Source: Zygnema cylindricum
Taxonomy: Eukaryota; Streptophyta; Zygnematophyceae; Zygnematales; Zygnemataceae
Direction: 5' to 3'
DNA length: 58,545 bases
Assembly (NCBI GenBank): GCA_037447655.1
Contig: JBBHKE010001627.1
Location: 250,829 to 309,373 of the forward strand
The notes beneath the pieces were generated by a model. The model was not told the origin of the DNA. It searched no databases and saw only the letters and a list, made by a program, of their open reading frames with translations. Below, in pieces: positions 1 through 9,706 of this stretch. Numbering within the stretch: the first letter of the stretch is position 1; each line of letters opens with the position of its first letter. The translations under genes and the position numbers were made by a program.

Positions 1-2
1 AG

Positions 3-562
3 AAATGCGCTTACGCTGGATTGAAAGGTGAAGCAGGCTGGATTATAGATTCAGGTGCCTCAACGCACATGTGTAAGGATAGGCACCTGTTCACTAAGAT
101 ATGAAAGATTCCCACCGTAGAGATAGAGTACGGGGATGGGAGGATAGTCACCAATACTCTTGTAGGATCGGTAGATCTGAAAGTGTTAGTAGAAGGAAAG
201 ACATCCATAGTAACATTCTCCGATGTATTGTTTATTCCGGAGCTGAGCAAAAACCTTATCTCTACATCTGTATTAGATGATAAGGGTTTTTTTACTAGCA
301 CTAGGGAAGGAGTCTTTACTGCTAGTTTTGAGGAGGATGTCTATTTCATTGCTGAGAAAGGTAGCCATGGGATGTTTAGGTTGATCTTAAGTAATGAAAC
401 GAAGAAACTTTATTATGTTGGTGTTCATGATATTATGATGTGGCATAAGAGGCTTGGGCATGTGAATCTAGATAAGTTAAGAGAGATGAAAAAGATGGGA
501 GTGGTGGAAGGGATTCAGTTCAGTGAGAGTGATGATATAAGTGATTGTAGTGGGTGTGCTTA
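3..562 (+). pseudogene. Unit A protease and pre-integrase region, broken
   Basis: The translation gives a retropepsin start (WIIDSGAST, the catalytic DSG at about nt 45-53) and the zinc-binding HHCC head of copia integrase (WHKRLGHVNL, then CSGC near nt 545-556). A TGA falls just after the protease motif (about nt 102), and a TAA replaces the Gln codon after CSGCA (about nt 560) that unit B keeps. It therefore cannot make an uninterrupted protein. In an active element this part would cleave Gag-Pol and begin integrase. Confidence 0.9.
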
Positions 563-685
563 AGGTAAAGCACACAGATTACCCTTTCCTAAATCAGCCA
601 CCTACGAGGGAGAAAAACTTCTAGATCTAGTACACACAGATATTTGGGGACCGGCTAGAGGACCCTCACCTGGGGGAAGAGATTT

Positions 686-982
686 ATGATGACTATAACT
701 GATGATTGGTCTCGGTATTCCCGGGTGTATTTTTTGAAAAACAAGTCAGAAGCTGAGGATTGTTTTAGACAATATAAAGCATGGAGCGAAAAACTCCATG
801 AAACTCCAATCAAGAGAGTAAGGAGTGACAATGGTGGAGAGTATACTTCTAACCAGTTTGAGGTTTTTCTGAGGGAAGATGGGGTTCAACACCAAAAGAC
901 AGTTCTAGAAAATCCGGAACAGAATGGGGTAGCTAAAAGGTTAAATAGAACACTATGTGATAGTGCTAGAAGTATGTTGTGA
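686..982 (+). pseudogene. Unit A integrase catalytic core, fragment
   Basis: This 98-aa frame carries integrase core motifs: TDDWSRYSRVYF, RSDNGGEYTS with the second catalytic Asp, and the region around the catalytic Glu (ENPEQNGVAKRLNRT). It is one nucleotide out of frame with the upstream pre-integrase part, and a TGA at 980-982 separates it from the frame at 1019. Unit B has the same frameshift and the same TGA (6378-6380), so both lesions predate the A/B duplication or are fixed in this subfamily. Confidence 0.9.
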
Positions 983-1018
983 GATAAAAAGATAGGAAAA
1001 AGATTTTGGGCAGAAGCA

Positions 1019-3247
1019 ATGAACTGTGCTAATTATTTCAAAAATAGAGTTCTTACTTCAGCTATAAAAGATCAAACACCTTATGAGAGATGGATAGGCC
1101 GGAAACCTGACATATCTCACTTAAAGGTTTGTGGCAGTCAAGTATTCAGTCTAGATACTGATCGGTCCAATTGGAAGCTAGATCCTAAAGGAAAACCGGG
1201 ATACTCATTAGGATATGATGAGGATGTTCAAGGATATAGAGTTTATGATCTAAAAAAGGAAGATATAATCTTAGTAAAGCATCTAGTAGTTATAGATGAT
1301 GGAAAGTGTGTGGATCCCTTCAAATATACGAAGTCAGTAAAAATCAGATTTGAGTCCAAAAATTCTGATGACTTTGAGCTTCATAACTATCCAGGTTTTA
1401 GAGATGATGACATTCTTGCAGGTATAAATCAGACTGAAAAGGACTCGGCTTTGGAAACTTCAGTGACAACTCTACCCGAAGCGGAAGACGTGGTGGAAAT
1501 TGATTCGGAATCAAGGGATATGGGAGAAACCGAGTTTGTTCGAAAGAATCCACGAGAACCATCTATTCCGGCCTCAGATTTTGAGGGGGGAAGGAGAAGT
1601 AGTAAAAGACTGCAAGAAAAACAGGTTAATAACAAGGTAACTAAACTATCTCATCAAGATGAACCTCAAACTTATGGAGAGGCGATAACTTGTCCAGAAA
1701 GAAATCAGTGGAAGACAGCCATCAATGAAGAGATGGCCTCAATTATGGCAGCCGATACTTGGGAGCTGGTGGATTGTCCACCTAACCGAAAACCAATCAG
1801 TTGTAAGTGGGTTTTCAAATTAAAACTGAACCCAGATAACACAATCGAGCGCTACAAGGCCCGACTAGTGGCAAAGGGATTTACACAAAAGGAGGGAATT
1901 GACTACGAGGAAACCTTTGCCCCGGTGGTCATATTTCCCTCCGTCCGCATACTTCTCAGCCTGGCAGCAGCGGAAGACATAGAAGTGCACCAGATGGACA
2001 TCAAAACAACCTTTTTGCATGGAGAATTGGAAGAGGAGATCTTCATGCGACAACCCGAAGGGTTTGTGGAAGAAGGAGAGGAGAGTAAGGTATGCCGGCT
2101 GATTAAATCTCTTTATGGTTTGAAACAGGCGCCTCGACAGTGGAATAAGAAGCTTGATGAGTTTCTTACCGGTCGGGGATATATCCGGATCAGCTTAGAT
2201 CACTCAATCTATGTTTTTGAAGATGAGGAAGGTTTTATATTTATTGCAATTTATGTTGATGATTTGCTTGTTTTAAGTAAATCAATGGAAAAAATTAATA
2301 AACTGAAAACTGATCTTAAAGGGAGATTTGAAATGAAGGATATGGGGGAAGCAAAATATATTTTGGGAATTCAAGTAGAGAGAGACCGAAAAAGAAAATT
2401 TATAAGATTGACTCAAAAAGAAGCAATAGGGAACATGCTTGAAAAATTTCAAATGGATATAGCTAATAATTCTACAACTCGAATGGAATTGAAGAAAGGA
2501 AGTGAGGGGAGTGAGGAAGAAGGAGTCATAGTCTTAGACGAGGGATTATCTCCTGAAGAACACAAGTTCATGCAGACTATTCCTTACAGGCAAGTAGTGA
2601 GAAGTCTAATCTATTTTATGAATTGTACCTGGTCGGATTTAGCTGCAGTTGTAAGAGTGCTGAGTAGAAGTCTAAATGCTCCCACTAAGAGGGATTGGGA
2701 GGCAGCTAAAAGAGTTCTTAGATACTTGATAGGAACTAGGGATCTATGGTTGCATTTGGGTGGGGAGAATACTGACATCACTACTTGGAGTGATGTTAGT
2801 TATGGTGATGCTCCAATGAGGAGATGCACTTCTGGATATGTATTATATGTGGGTGATGGGGCTTGCTGTTGGAGTAGCAAACAGCAAAAGGTTATTGCTC
2901 ACTCCACCATGGAGGCTGAGTATATGGCCTCTTGCTCTGCTGTAAAAGAATTGATGTGGGTCAAGTCTTTACTTGGTGAACTTGGTCATCTTAAGAGTGG
3001 TGTGCACAAAATATTTTGTGATAATCAGGCAGCAATTGCTATTTCTGCCAATCCTAAAAATCATTTTAAAGCCAAACATATGGACATTAGACCCAGCTTT
3101 GTTAGAGAGAAAGTAGAAAATAAAATAATCAGTTTAGAGTACCGACCAGATAGTGAGATGGTAGCAGATATGATGACCAAACCTGTGCCTTCCCCTAAGC
3201 TAATTTTATGCAAGGAGAAGTGTGGTCTGAAATTAAAGATAAACTAG
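1019..3247 (+). CDS. Unit A integrase C-terminus / reverse transcriptase / RNase H, 742-aa open frame
   Basis: This is the longest intact reading frame in the window. In order it has the integrase C-terminal part (PYERWIGRKPDISHLKV near residue 23), an acidic linker, the RVT_2 copia reverse transcriptase (KARLVAKGFTQKEGIDYEE from about residue 279, catalytic YVDD at residues 412-415, nt 2252-2263), and a C-terminal RNase H (SD at about 591-592, MEAEYMA, FCDNQAAIA). It ends with the ADMMTKPVP tail typical of copia pol. The Met is only the first in the open frame. In a working element this would be the end of a Gag-Pol polyprotein, so it is an open remnant rather than a gene with its own start. 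The normal DAS of RNase H reads DVS here. Confidence 0.9.
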   Translation: MNCANYFKNRVLTSAIKDQTPYERWIGRKPDISHLKVCGSQVFSLDTDRSNWKLDPKGKPGYSLGYDEDVQGYRVYDLKKEDIILVKHLVVIDDGKCVDPFKYTKSVKIRFESKNSDDFELHNYPGFRDDDILAGINQTEKDSALETSVTTLPEAEDVVEIDSESRDMGETEFVRKNPREPSIPASDFEGGRRSSKRLQEKQVNNKVTKLSHQDEPQTYGEAITCPERNQWKTAINEEMASIMAADTWELVDCPPNRKPISCKWVFKLKLNPDNTIERYKARLVAKGFTQKEGIDYEETFAPVVIFPSVRILLSLAAAEDIEVHQMDIKTTFLHGELEEEIFMRQPEGFVEEGEESKVCRLIKSLYGLKQAPRQWNKKLDEFLTGRGYIRISLDHSIYVFEDEEGFIFIAIYVDDLLVLSKSMEKINKLKTDLKGRFEMKDMGEAKYILGIQVERDRKRKFIRLTQKEAIGNMLEKFQMDIANNSTTRMELKKGSEGSEEEGVIVLDEGLSPEEHKFMQTIPYRQVVRSLIYFMNCTWSDLAAVVRVLSRSLNAPTKRDWEAAKRVLRYLIGTRDLWLHLGGENTDITTWSDVSYGDAPMRRCTSGYVLYVGDGACCWSSKQQKVIAHSTMEAEYMASCSAVKELMWVKSLLGELGHLKSGVHKIFCDNQAAIAISANPKNHFKAKHMDIRPSFVREKVENKIISLEYRPDSEMVADMMTKPVPSPKLILCKEKCGLKLKIN

Positions 3248-3260
3248 AAAATAAGGAGAG
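3246..3260 (+). other. Polypurine tract of unit A
   Basis: A purine-only run follows the pol stop and ends directly at the TG of the LTR at 3261. This is where plus-strand DNA priming is expected. Unit B has the equivalent tract ending at 8658. Confidence 0.85.
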
Positions 3261-4308
3261 TGTAGAAATTAATTGTTTTTAAGTATTTTCTAGGTTTGAA
3301 TAGAAATAAAGAAGCCGAGAAAGTCTACCTCTAACTTCTCTCTCCAACTCTCAAACTTTTCGCAGTCATTGAGAAATTGGAGAGGAAGCTAGAGCCGTGG
3401 CTACCTAGGCTATCTTGAGGTTTACGGGAAATTTATATTATTCAAGTGATTAATTACCAAAAGGTATGTGCCGGCGACAGGATTTGATCCTGGTACCTGG
3501 CGGCCATCAAATAGTAGATAGTCGGTAGCCTTAGCCGTTAAGTCTAGAAGTAGTGTTACATAGCATATAGTACGATAATGATTTAAACATGTACACGTAG
3601 GATAAATCATTTAACTATAACTGCTAACGGGATACATAGATATAGTAGTGTAAAAGTACGAATTGGGGTATGGATAAGAAATCAATACCGCGCATTGATT
3701 TCGTAAGCGAAACAAATACCGCTCATGTATTTATTACAGCTACGATCAAATGCGTGTTTAATCGGACGGCCGGAATTAGCGCCGAGATCGCGGAAGAAGA
3801 ATTCGGCGGTTTGTGGGCATCGCCACATCGGATGACACGTGGCGATGTTACATTGGAGCGCGGCATCTCCGAGGATTAAAGGAGCGAATCCGGATATTCC
3901 ACGTGTGGACATTTAGGCCATGTCGTACAATGTCCGTACATAAAGTACACCGGCAGCTGTGCTTTTGCGTATGGAACTGTAATCTGATTGGTTTTGTACA
4001 TCAGTGGATAAAGTCTGTGAGAGAGATAGGACTTAGAAAAATTAGAAGATAGGACCCTATCTCCCAAAGAGCTTCTGTACAAAAGGTCAACTTTGACCCT
4101 CCATAACTTACTGCTCAAGGGCGCAAATTCAGAGATTCTTTTTGCTATCGACTCAGGGGAGTATTACCTTCACAGGGGTGAAGGTGGTCAGAGTATTTGT
4201 CTGCCAGGGTGGCAGTTATTTTTGCTTAAACACAAAGGGGTCAGGTTTATCCTAGAGGCTTCTTGGAAGCTGTCCACTCTGAGGACTTATGGAGGTCTCA
4301 GAGTTTCA
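3261..4308 (+). repeat. LTR of family 1, shared by units A and B (1048 bp)
   Basis: It starts TGTAGAAATT after the polypurine tract and ends GAGTTTCA just before the primer-binding site. The second copy is 8659-9706, at offset 5398. By eye I count about a dozen substitutions and no length change between the two, so the pair is young. An AATAAA lies near 3306. On the minus strand at about 3468-3545 it carries a tRNA-like relic (separate entry). It acts as 3' LTR of A and 5' LTR of B. Confidence 0.93.
3468..3545 (-). other. tRNA-derived relic (antisense) inside the family 1 LTR
   Basis: On the minus strand the stretch has a D-arm-like GGCTAAGGC, then a T-arm-like stem-loop with a degenerate Pol III B box (GGATCAAATCC at 3480-3490, against GGTTCGANTCC). 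The downstream GTCGCCGGCA resembles an acceptor 3' strand with discriminator base. No convincing anticodon stem is visible. The second copy is at about 8866-8943, and LTR C keeps a more decayed version near 12064-12135. It may be a captured tRNA or SINE piece, but chance resemblance is not excluded. Confidence 0.35.
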
Positions 4309-4323
4309 GGTTATGGGCCCACC
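4309..4323 (+). other. Primer-binding site, half-tRNA iMet type
   Basis: GGTTATGGGCCCACC follows the LTR end directly. It is the reverse complement of the anticodon arm of initiator tRNA-Met (GGTGGGCCCATAACC, from memory of the conserved plant tRNA), not of its 3' end. This is the priming mode established for Drosophila copia, where a 5' half of iMet-tRNA is the primer. The same 15 bases occur in element C at 11284-11298. Confidence 0.8.
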
Positions 4324-5005
4324 CTCTAGGGTACCAATCTTTAATGGAACTGGCTTCATATACAGGAAAAGTATGATGATAGGAGCTCTATGCGAAAAAA
4401 GGTTTTGGGGTATAGTGAGTGGACGATTGGGGCGTCCATCAAGTCTTAGAATTCCTCCAGGGTTTAAAAGAAGCAAATTCACCAGGAAAGAGGATTCACC
4501 TTCAACAAAGGAAACAAAGGAAGGAGAGGTGGTGGACAAAGGAAAGGAGAAGGAGGCGACCACACCAATAGCAACTGGTTTAGCATTCATGTCACCTATT
4601 CCGAGGAACGAGGAGAATGATACTGAAACCTTGGACTTCAACAATATAGCGGCAAAGCACTTTATCCTACGCCATCTCACTCAAGGACTTGCATGTCCTC
4701 ATTTGCAGGTAGAAAGGGCATCCGATCTTTGGATGGCTCTCATAGAGATGTACCGAAGTGGTACGATTCAGCAACAACAGTTGGCTGATCAGAATGTTAA
4801 GGAGTATGTATACAAAGGGGGAAATATGTTGGATTTTTGCAATGAGCTTGCTACACTCTTCATGGAGCTAGAGAGTGCGGGAAAATTTTTTAGTGAAAAA
4901 GAAAATGTTACCTGCTTACTGATGGAGTTACCTGATGAGTTCAAGAACATAGTCAACCGTGTGCAGGACTTGCCGACTCAAGGTGGATATGAAACTCAGT
5001 GGTAG
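4313..5005 (+). pseudogene. Unit B gag (capsid region)
   Basis: The frame opens MGPPSRVPIFNG from the ATG inside the primer-binding site and runs about 230 codons. An ATG in the same frame lies 24 bp upstream at 4289, within the LTR. Gag_pre/UBN2-type features are visible: the N-terminal IPIFNG/YIYR block, a helical middle, and a segment of the form DLWMALIEMYRSG...NMLDFCNELATLFMELESAG. The frame stops at a TAG before the zinc knuckle, which lies in another frame from 4999. Gag would form the virus-like particle. A lysine/glutamate-rich low-complexity insert lies at about residues 60-95. Confidence 0.85.
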
Positions 5006-6087
5006 GGATGATTCTCGTTCGAGAGAATACGATTGAGATCCGAAGGGGAGGAAAGAGTGGCCAAGCCTTGGCAACAGCGACCGATTGGAGGAACAAGGAT
5101 TCCCGGAAACCAGTCGGAAACTATGGGGGTAGGGAGCAAAAAAAACAGGTTGACGAGTTCGAACCAAGGGCTCCTAAAGGTTTATGTCATTTCTGTAAGA
5201 AACCGGGGCACTATATGCCAGAGTGCACTAAGCTAACCGAGCTTCGGTTAAAAGAGGGGCAGACTGGTGGTACCCCGAGAGGAAAGAAAAAGGCCTTTAT
5301 CACACAAGTACTTGAGGCGGAATCCGAGGACGAGGACGATGAGCTCCTTTTGGATGAGGAGTTAGAGGCGAAAACTAAGGTTGAAATTCCACAAAGGCAG
5401 AAATGCGCTTACGCTGGATTGAAAGGTGAAGCAGGCTGGATTATAGATTCAGGTGCCTCAATGCACATGTGTAAGGATAGGCACCTGTTCACTAAGATAA
5501 GAAAGATTCCCACTGTAGAGATAGAGTACAGAGATGGGAGGATAGTCACCAATACTCTTGTAGAATCGGTAGATCTGAAAGTGTTAGTAGAAGGAAAGAC
5601 ATCCATATTAACATTCTCTGATGTATTGTTTATCCCGGAGCTGAACAAAAACCTTATCTCAACATCTGTATTAGATGATAAGGGTTTTTTCACTAGCACT
5701 AGGGAAGGAGTCTTTACTGCTAGTTTTGAGGAGGATGTCTATTTCATTGCTGAGAAAGGTAGCCATGGGATGTTTAGGCTGATCTTAAGTAATGAAACGA
5801 AGAAACTTTATTATGTTGGTGTTCATGATATTATGATGTGGCATAAGAGGCTTGGGCATGTGAATCTAGATAAGTTAAGAGAGATGAAAAAGATGGGAGT
5901 GGTGGAAGGGATTCAGTTCAGTGAGAGTGATGATATAAGTGATTGTAGTGGGTGTGCTCAAGGTAAAGCACACAGATTACCCTTTCCTAAATCAGCCACC
6001 TACGAGGGAGAAAAACTTCTAGATCTAGTACACACAGATATTTGGGGACCGGCTAGAGGACTCTCACCTGGGGGAAGAGATTTATGA
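4999..6087 (+). CDS. Unit B nucleocapsid / protease / pre-integrase open frame, 362 aa
   Basis: The order of parts is a CCHC zinc knuckle (Cys63, Cys66, His71, Cys76: CHFCKKPGHYMPEC), an acidic stretch at about 107-123, the aspartic protease catalytic triplet DSG at 150-152 (WIIDSGASMHMC), the HHCC head of integrase (His282, His287, Cys316, Cys319), and the first catalytic Asp of integrase (HTDIWGPA, Asp347). It then runs into a stop after GGRDL, where a 1-nt shift leads to the core fragment at 6084. The start Met overlaps the gag stop out of frame, so it is probably not a true start. It reads without a stop, unlike the homologous part of unit A. Confidence 0.88.
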   Translation: MVGMILVRENTIEIRRGGKSGQALATATDWRNKDSRKPVGNYGGREQKKQVDEFEPRAPKGLCHFCKKPGHYMPECTKLTELRLKEGQTGGTPRGKKKAFITQVLEAESEDEDDELLLDEELEAKTKVEIPQRQKCAYAGLKGEAGWIIDSGASMHMCKDRHLFTKIRKIPTVEIEYRDGRIVTNTLVESVDLKVLVEGKTSILTFSDVLFIPELNKNLISTSVLDDKGFFTSTREGVFTASFEEDVYFIAEKGSHGMFRLILSNETKKLYYVGVHDIMMWHKRLGHVNLDKLREMKKMGVVEGIQFSESDDISDCSGCAQGKAHRLPFPKSATYEGEKLLDLVHTDIWGPARGLSPGGRDL

Positions 6088-6380
6088 TGACTATAACTGA
6101 TGATTGGTCTCGGTATTCCCGGGTGTATTTTTTGAAAAACAAGTCAGAAGCTGAGGATTGTTTTAGACAATATAAAGCATGGAGCGAAAAACTCCATGAA
6201 ACTCCAATCAAGAGAGTAAGGAGTGACAATGGTGGAGAGTATACTTCTAACCAGTTTGAGGTTTTTCTGAGGGAAGATGGGGTTCAACACCAAAAGACAG
6301 TTCTAGAAAATGCGGAACAGAATGGGGTAGCTAAAAGGTTAAATAGAACACTATGTGATAGTGCTAGAAGTATGTTGTGA
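6084..6380 (+). pseudogene. Unit B integrase core, fragment
   Basis: It is nearly identical to the unit A fragment at 686-982, with ENAEQNGVAKR in place of ENPEQNGVAKR around the catalytic Glu. It overlaps the upstream frame by four bases in a different frame and ends at the same TGA seen in A. Motifs TDDWSRYSRVYF and SDNGGEYTS are intact. Confidence 0.88.
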
Positions 6381-6416
6381 GATAAAAAGATAGGAAAAAG
6401 ATTTTGGGCAGAAGCA

Positions 6417-8645
6417 ATGAACTGTGCTAATTATTTCAAGAATAGAGTTCTTACTTCAGCTATAAAAGATCAAACACCTTATGAGAGATGGATAGGCCGG
6501 AAACCTGACATATCTCACTTAAAGGTTTTCGGCAGTCAAGTATTCAGTCTAGATACTGATCGGTCCAATTGGAAGCTAGATCCTAAAGAAAAACCGGGAT
6601 ACTTATTAGGATATGATGAGGATGTTCAAGGATATAGAGTTTATGATCTAAAAAGGGAAGCTATAATCTTAGTAAAGCATCTAGTAGTTATAGATGATGG
6701 AAAGTGTGTGGATCCCTTCAAATATACGAAGTCAGTAAAAATCAGATTTGAGTCCAAAAATTCTGATGACTTTGAGCTTCATAACTATCCAGGTTTTAGA
6801 GATGATGACATTCTTGCAGGTATAAATCAGACTGAAAAGGACTCGGCTTTGGAAACTCCAGTGACAACTCTACCCGAAGCGGAAGACGTGGTGGAAATTG
6901 ATTCGAATCAAGGGATATGGGAGAAACCGAGTTTGTTCGAAAGAATCCACGAGAACCATCTATTCCGACCTCAGATTTTGAGGGGGGAAGGAGAAGTAGT
7001 AAAAGACTGCAAGAAAAACAGGTTAATAACAAGGTAACTAAACTATCTCATCAAGATGAACCTCAAACTTATGGAGAGGCGATAACTTGTCCAGAAAGAA
7101 ATCGGTGGAAGACAGCCATCAATGAAGAGATGGCCTCAATTACGGCAGCCGATACTTCGGAGCTGGTGGATTGTCCTCCTAATTGAAAACCAATCGGTTG
7201 TAAGTGGGTTTTCAAATTAAAACTGAACCCAGATAACACAATCGAGCGCTACAAGGCCCGACTAGTGGCAAAGGGATTTACACAAAAGGAGGGAATTGAC
7301 TACGAGGAAACCTTTGCCCCGGTGGTCATATTTCCCTCCGTCCGCATACTTCTCAGCCTGGCAGCAGCGGAAGACATGGAAGTGCACCAGATGGACATCA
7401 AAGCATCCTTTTTGCATGGAGAATTGGAAGAGGAGATCTTCATGCGACAACCCGAAGGGTTTGTGGAAGAAGGAGAGGAGAGTAAGGTATGCCGGCTGAT
7501 TAAATCTCTTTATGGTTTGAAACAGGCGCCTCGACAGTGGAATAAGAAGCTTGATAAAGTTTCTTACCGGTCTGGGATATATCCGGATCAGCTCAAATCA
7601 CTCAATCTATGTTTTCGAAGATGAGGAAGGTTTTATATTTATTGCAATTTATGTTGATGATTTGCTTGTTTTAAGTAAATCAATGGAAAAAATTAATAAA
7701 CTAAAAACCGATCTTAAAGGGAGATTTGAAATGAAGGATATGGGGGAAGCAAAATATATTTTGGGAATTCAAGTAGAGAGAGACCGAAAAAGAAAAATTA
7801 TAAGATTGACTCAAAACGAAGCAATAGGGAACATGCTTGAAAAATCTCAAATGGATAAAGCTAATAGTTGTACAACTCCAATGGAATTGAAAAAGGGAAG
7901 TGAAGGGAGTGAGGAAGAAGGAGTCATAGTCTTAGACGAGGAATTATCTCCTGAAGAACAGAAGTTCATGCAGACTATTCCTTACAGGCAAGTAGTGGGA
8001 AGTCTAATCTATTTTATGAATTCTACCTGGTCGGATATAGCTGCAGTTGTAAGAGTGCTGAGTAGAAGTCTAAATGCTCCCACTAAGAGGGATTGGGAGG
8101 CAGCTAAAAGAGTTCTTAGATACTTGATAGGAACTAGGGATCTATGGTTGCATTTGGGTGGGGAGAATACTGACATCACTACTTGGAGTGATGCTAGTTA
8201 TGGTGATGCTCCGATGAGGAGATGCACTTCTGGATATGTATTATATGTGGGTGATGGGGCTTGCTGTTGGAGTAGCAAACAACAAAAGGTTATTTCTCAG
8301 TCCACCACGGAGGCTGAGTATATGGCCTCTTGCTCTGCTGTAAAAGAATTGATGTGAGTCAAGTCTTTACTTGGTGAACTTGGTCATCTTAAGAGTGGTG
8401 TGCAGAAAATATTTTGTGATAATCAGGCAGCAATTGCTATTTCTGCCAATCCTAAAAATCATTTTAAAGCCAAACATATGGACATTAGACCCAGCTTTGT
8501 TAGAGAGAAAGTAGAAAATAAAATAATCAGTTTAGAGTACCGACCAGATAGTGAGATGGTAGCAGATATGATGACCAAACCTGTGCCTTCCCCTAAGCTA
8601 ATTTTATGTAGGGAGAAGTGTGGTCTGAAATTAAAGATTGACTAG
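6417..8645 (+). pseudogene. Unit B integrase C-terminus / RT / RNase H, multiply interrupted
   Basis: This matches the 742-aa frame of unit A but is cut into five overlapping frames (6417-7037, 6917-7186, 7265-7624, 7551-8357, 8400-8645). Lesions seen against A: a 1-nt loss near 6903 in the linker, a TGA in place of CGA near 7184, an extra nucleotide near 7556 after NKKLD, and a TGA for TGG at 8354-8356. RT YVDD, RNase H DASYGDA and ADMMTK motifs all survive. The RNase H Asp-Ala-Ser is the usual form here, whereas A has Val. Confidence 0.92.
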
Positions 8646-8658
8646 AAAATAAGGGGAG

Positions 8659-9706
8659 TGTAGAAATTAATTGTTTTTAAGTATTTTCTAGGTCTGAATA
8701 GAAATAAAGAAGCCGAGAAAGTCTACCTCTAACTTCTCTCTCCAACTCTCAAACTTTTCGCAGTCATTGAGAAATTGGAGAGGAAGCTAGAGCCATGGCT
8801 ACCTAGGCTATCTTGAGGTTTACGGGAAATTTATATTATTCAAGTGATTAATCACTAAAAGGTATGTGCCGGCGACAGGATTTGATCCTGGTACCTGGCG
8901 GCCATCAAATAGTAGATAGTCGGTAGCCTTAGCCGTTAAGTCTAGAAGTAGTGTTACATAGCATATAGTACGATAATGATTTAAACATGTACACGTAGGA
9001 TAAATCATTTAACTATAACTGCTAACGGGATACATAGATATAGTAGTGTAAAAGTACGAATTGGGGTATGGATAAGAAATCAATACCGCGCATTGATTTC
9101 GTAAGCGAAACAAATACCGCTCATGTATTTATTACAGCTACGATCAAATGCGTGTTTAATCGGACGGCCGGAATTAGCGCCGAGATCGCGGAAGAAGAAT
9201 TCGGCGGTTTGTGGGCATCGCCACATCGGATGACACGTGGCGATGTTACATTGGAGCGCGGCATCTCCGAGGATTAAAGGAGCGAATCCGGATATTCCAC
9301 GTGTGGACATTTAGGCCATGTCGTACAATGTCCGTACATAAAGTACACCGGCAGCTGTACTTTTGCGTATGGAACTGTAATCTGATTGGTTCTGTACATC
9401 AGTGGATAGAGTCTGTGAGAGAGATAGGACTTAGAAAAATTAGAAGATAGGACCCTATCTCCCAAAGAGCTTCTGTACAAAAGGTCAACTTTGACCCTCC
9501 ATAACTTACTGCTCAAGGGCGCAAATTCAGAGATTCTTTTTGCTATCGACTCAGGGGAGTATTACCTTCACAGGGGTGAAGGTGGTCAGAGTATTTGTCT
9601 TCCAAGATGGCAGTTATTTTTGCTTAAACACAAAGGGGTCAGGATTATCCTAGAGGCTTCTTGGAAGCTGTCCACTCTGGGGACTTATGGAGGTCTCAGA
9701 GTTTCA
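8659..9706 (+). repeat. 3' LTR of unit B
   Basis: TGTAGAAATT to GAGTTTCA, 1048 bp, preceded by polypurine tract aaaataagggga. It is collinear with 3261-4308 without indels. Its end at 9706 is the junction with inverted element C. Confidence 0.93.

Larger units (their letters stand above)
1..4308 (+). mobile_element. Ty1/copia family 1, unit A (5' part outside window)
   Basis: This is the 3' four-fifths of a copia retrotransposon: protease, integrase, reverse transcriptase and RNase H remains, then a polypurine tract and an LTR. Every landmark recurs exactly 5398 bp further on in unit B, so A and B are head-to-tail copies sharing the LTR at 3261-4308. Order PR-INT-RT-RH marks it as copia (Pseudoviridae-type) rather than gypsy. 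The left LTR lies outside the window. Confidence 0.95.
3261..9706 (+). mobile_element. Ty1/copia family 1, unit B (complete, LTR to LTR)
   Basis: Two near-identical LTRs (3261-4308 and 8659-9706) bound an internal region with PBS, gag, protease, integrase, RT, RNase H and polypurine tract. The right LTR ends at 9706 and the next base resumes inverted element C, so the A/B array was inserted into C; the right flanking pentamer is actcc. Reading frames are broken by at least five stops or frameshifts, so B is not autonomous. Confidence 0.95.

Noticed and set aside
3468-3545. Functional tRNA gene
   Set aside because: No anticodon stem, poor A box and mismatched T stem. Kept only as a relic.
5990-6090. 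Programmed frameshift in family 1 integrase
   Set aside because: The shift lies within the integrase core in both copies, not at the gag-pol border. No slippery heptamer or pseudoknot was recognised. A shared lesion is simpler.
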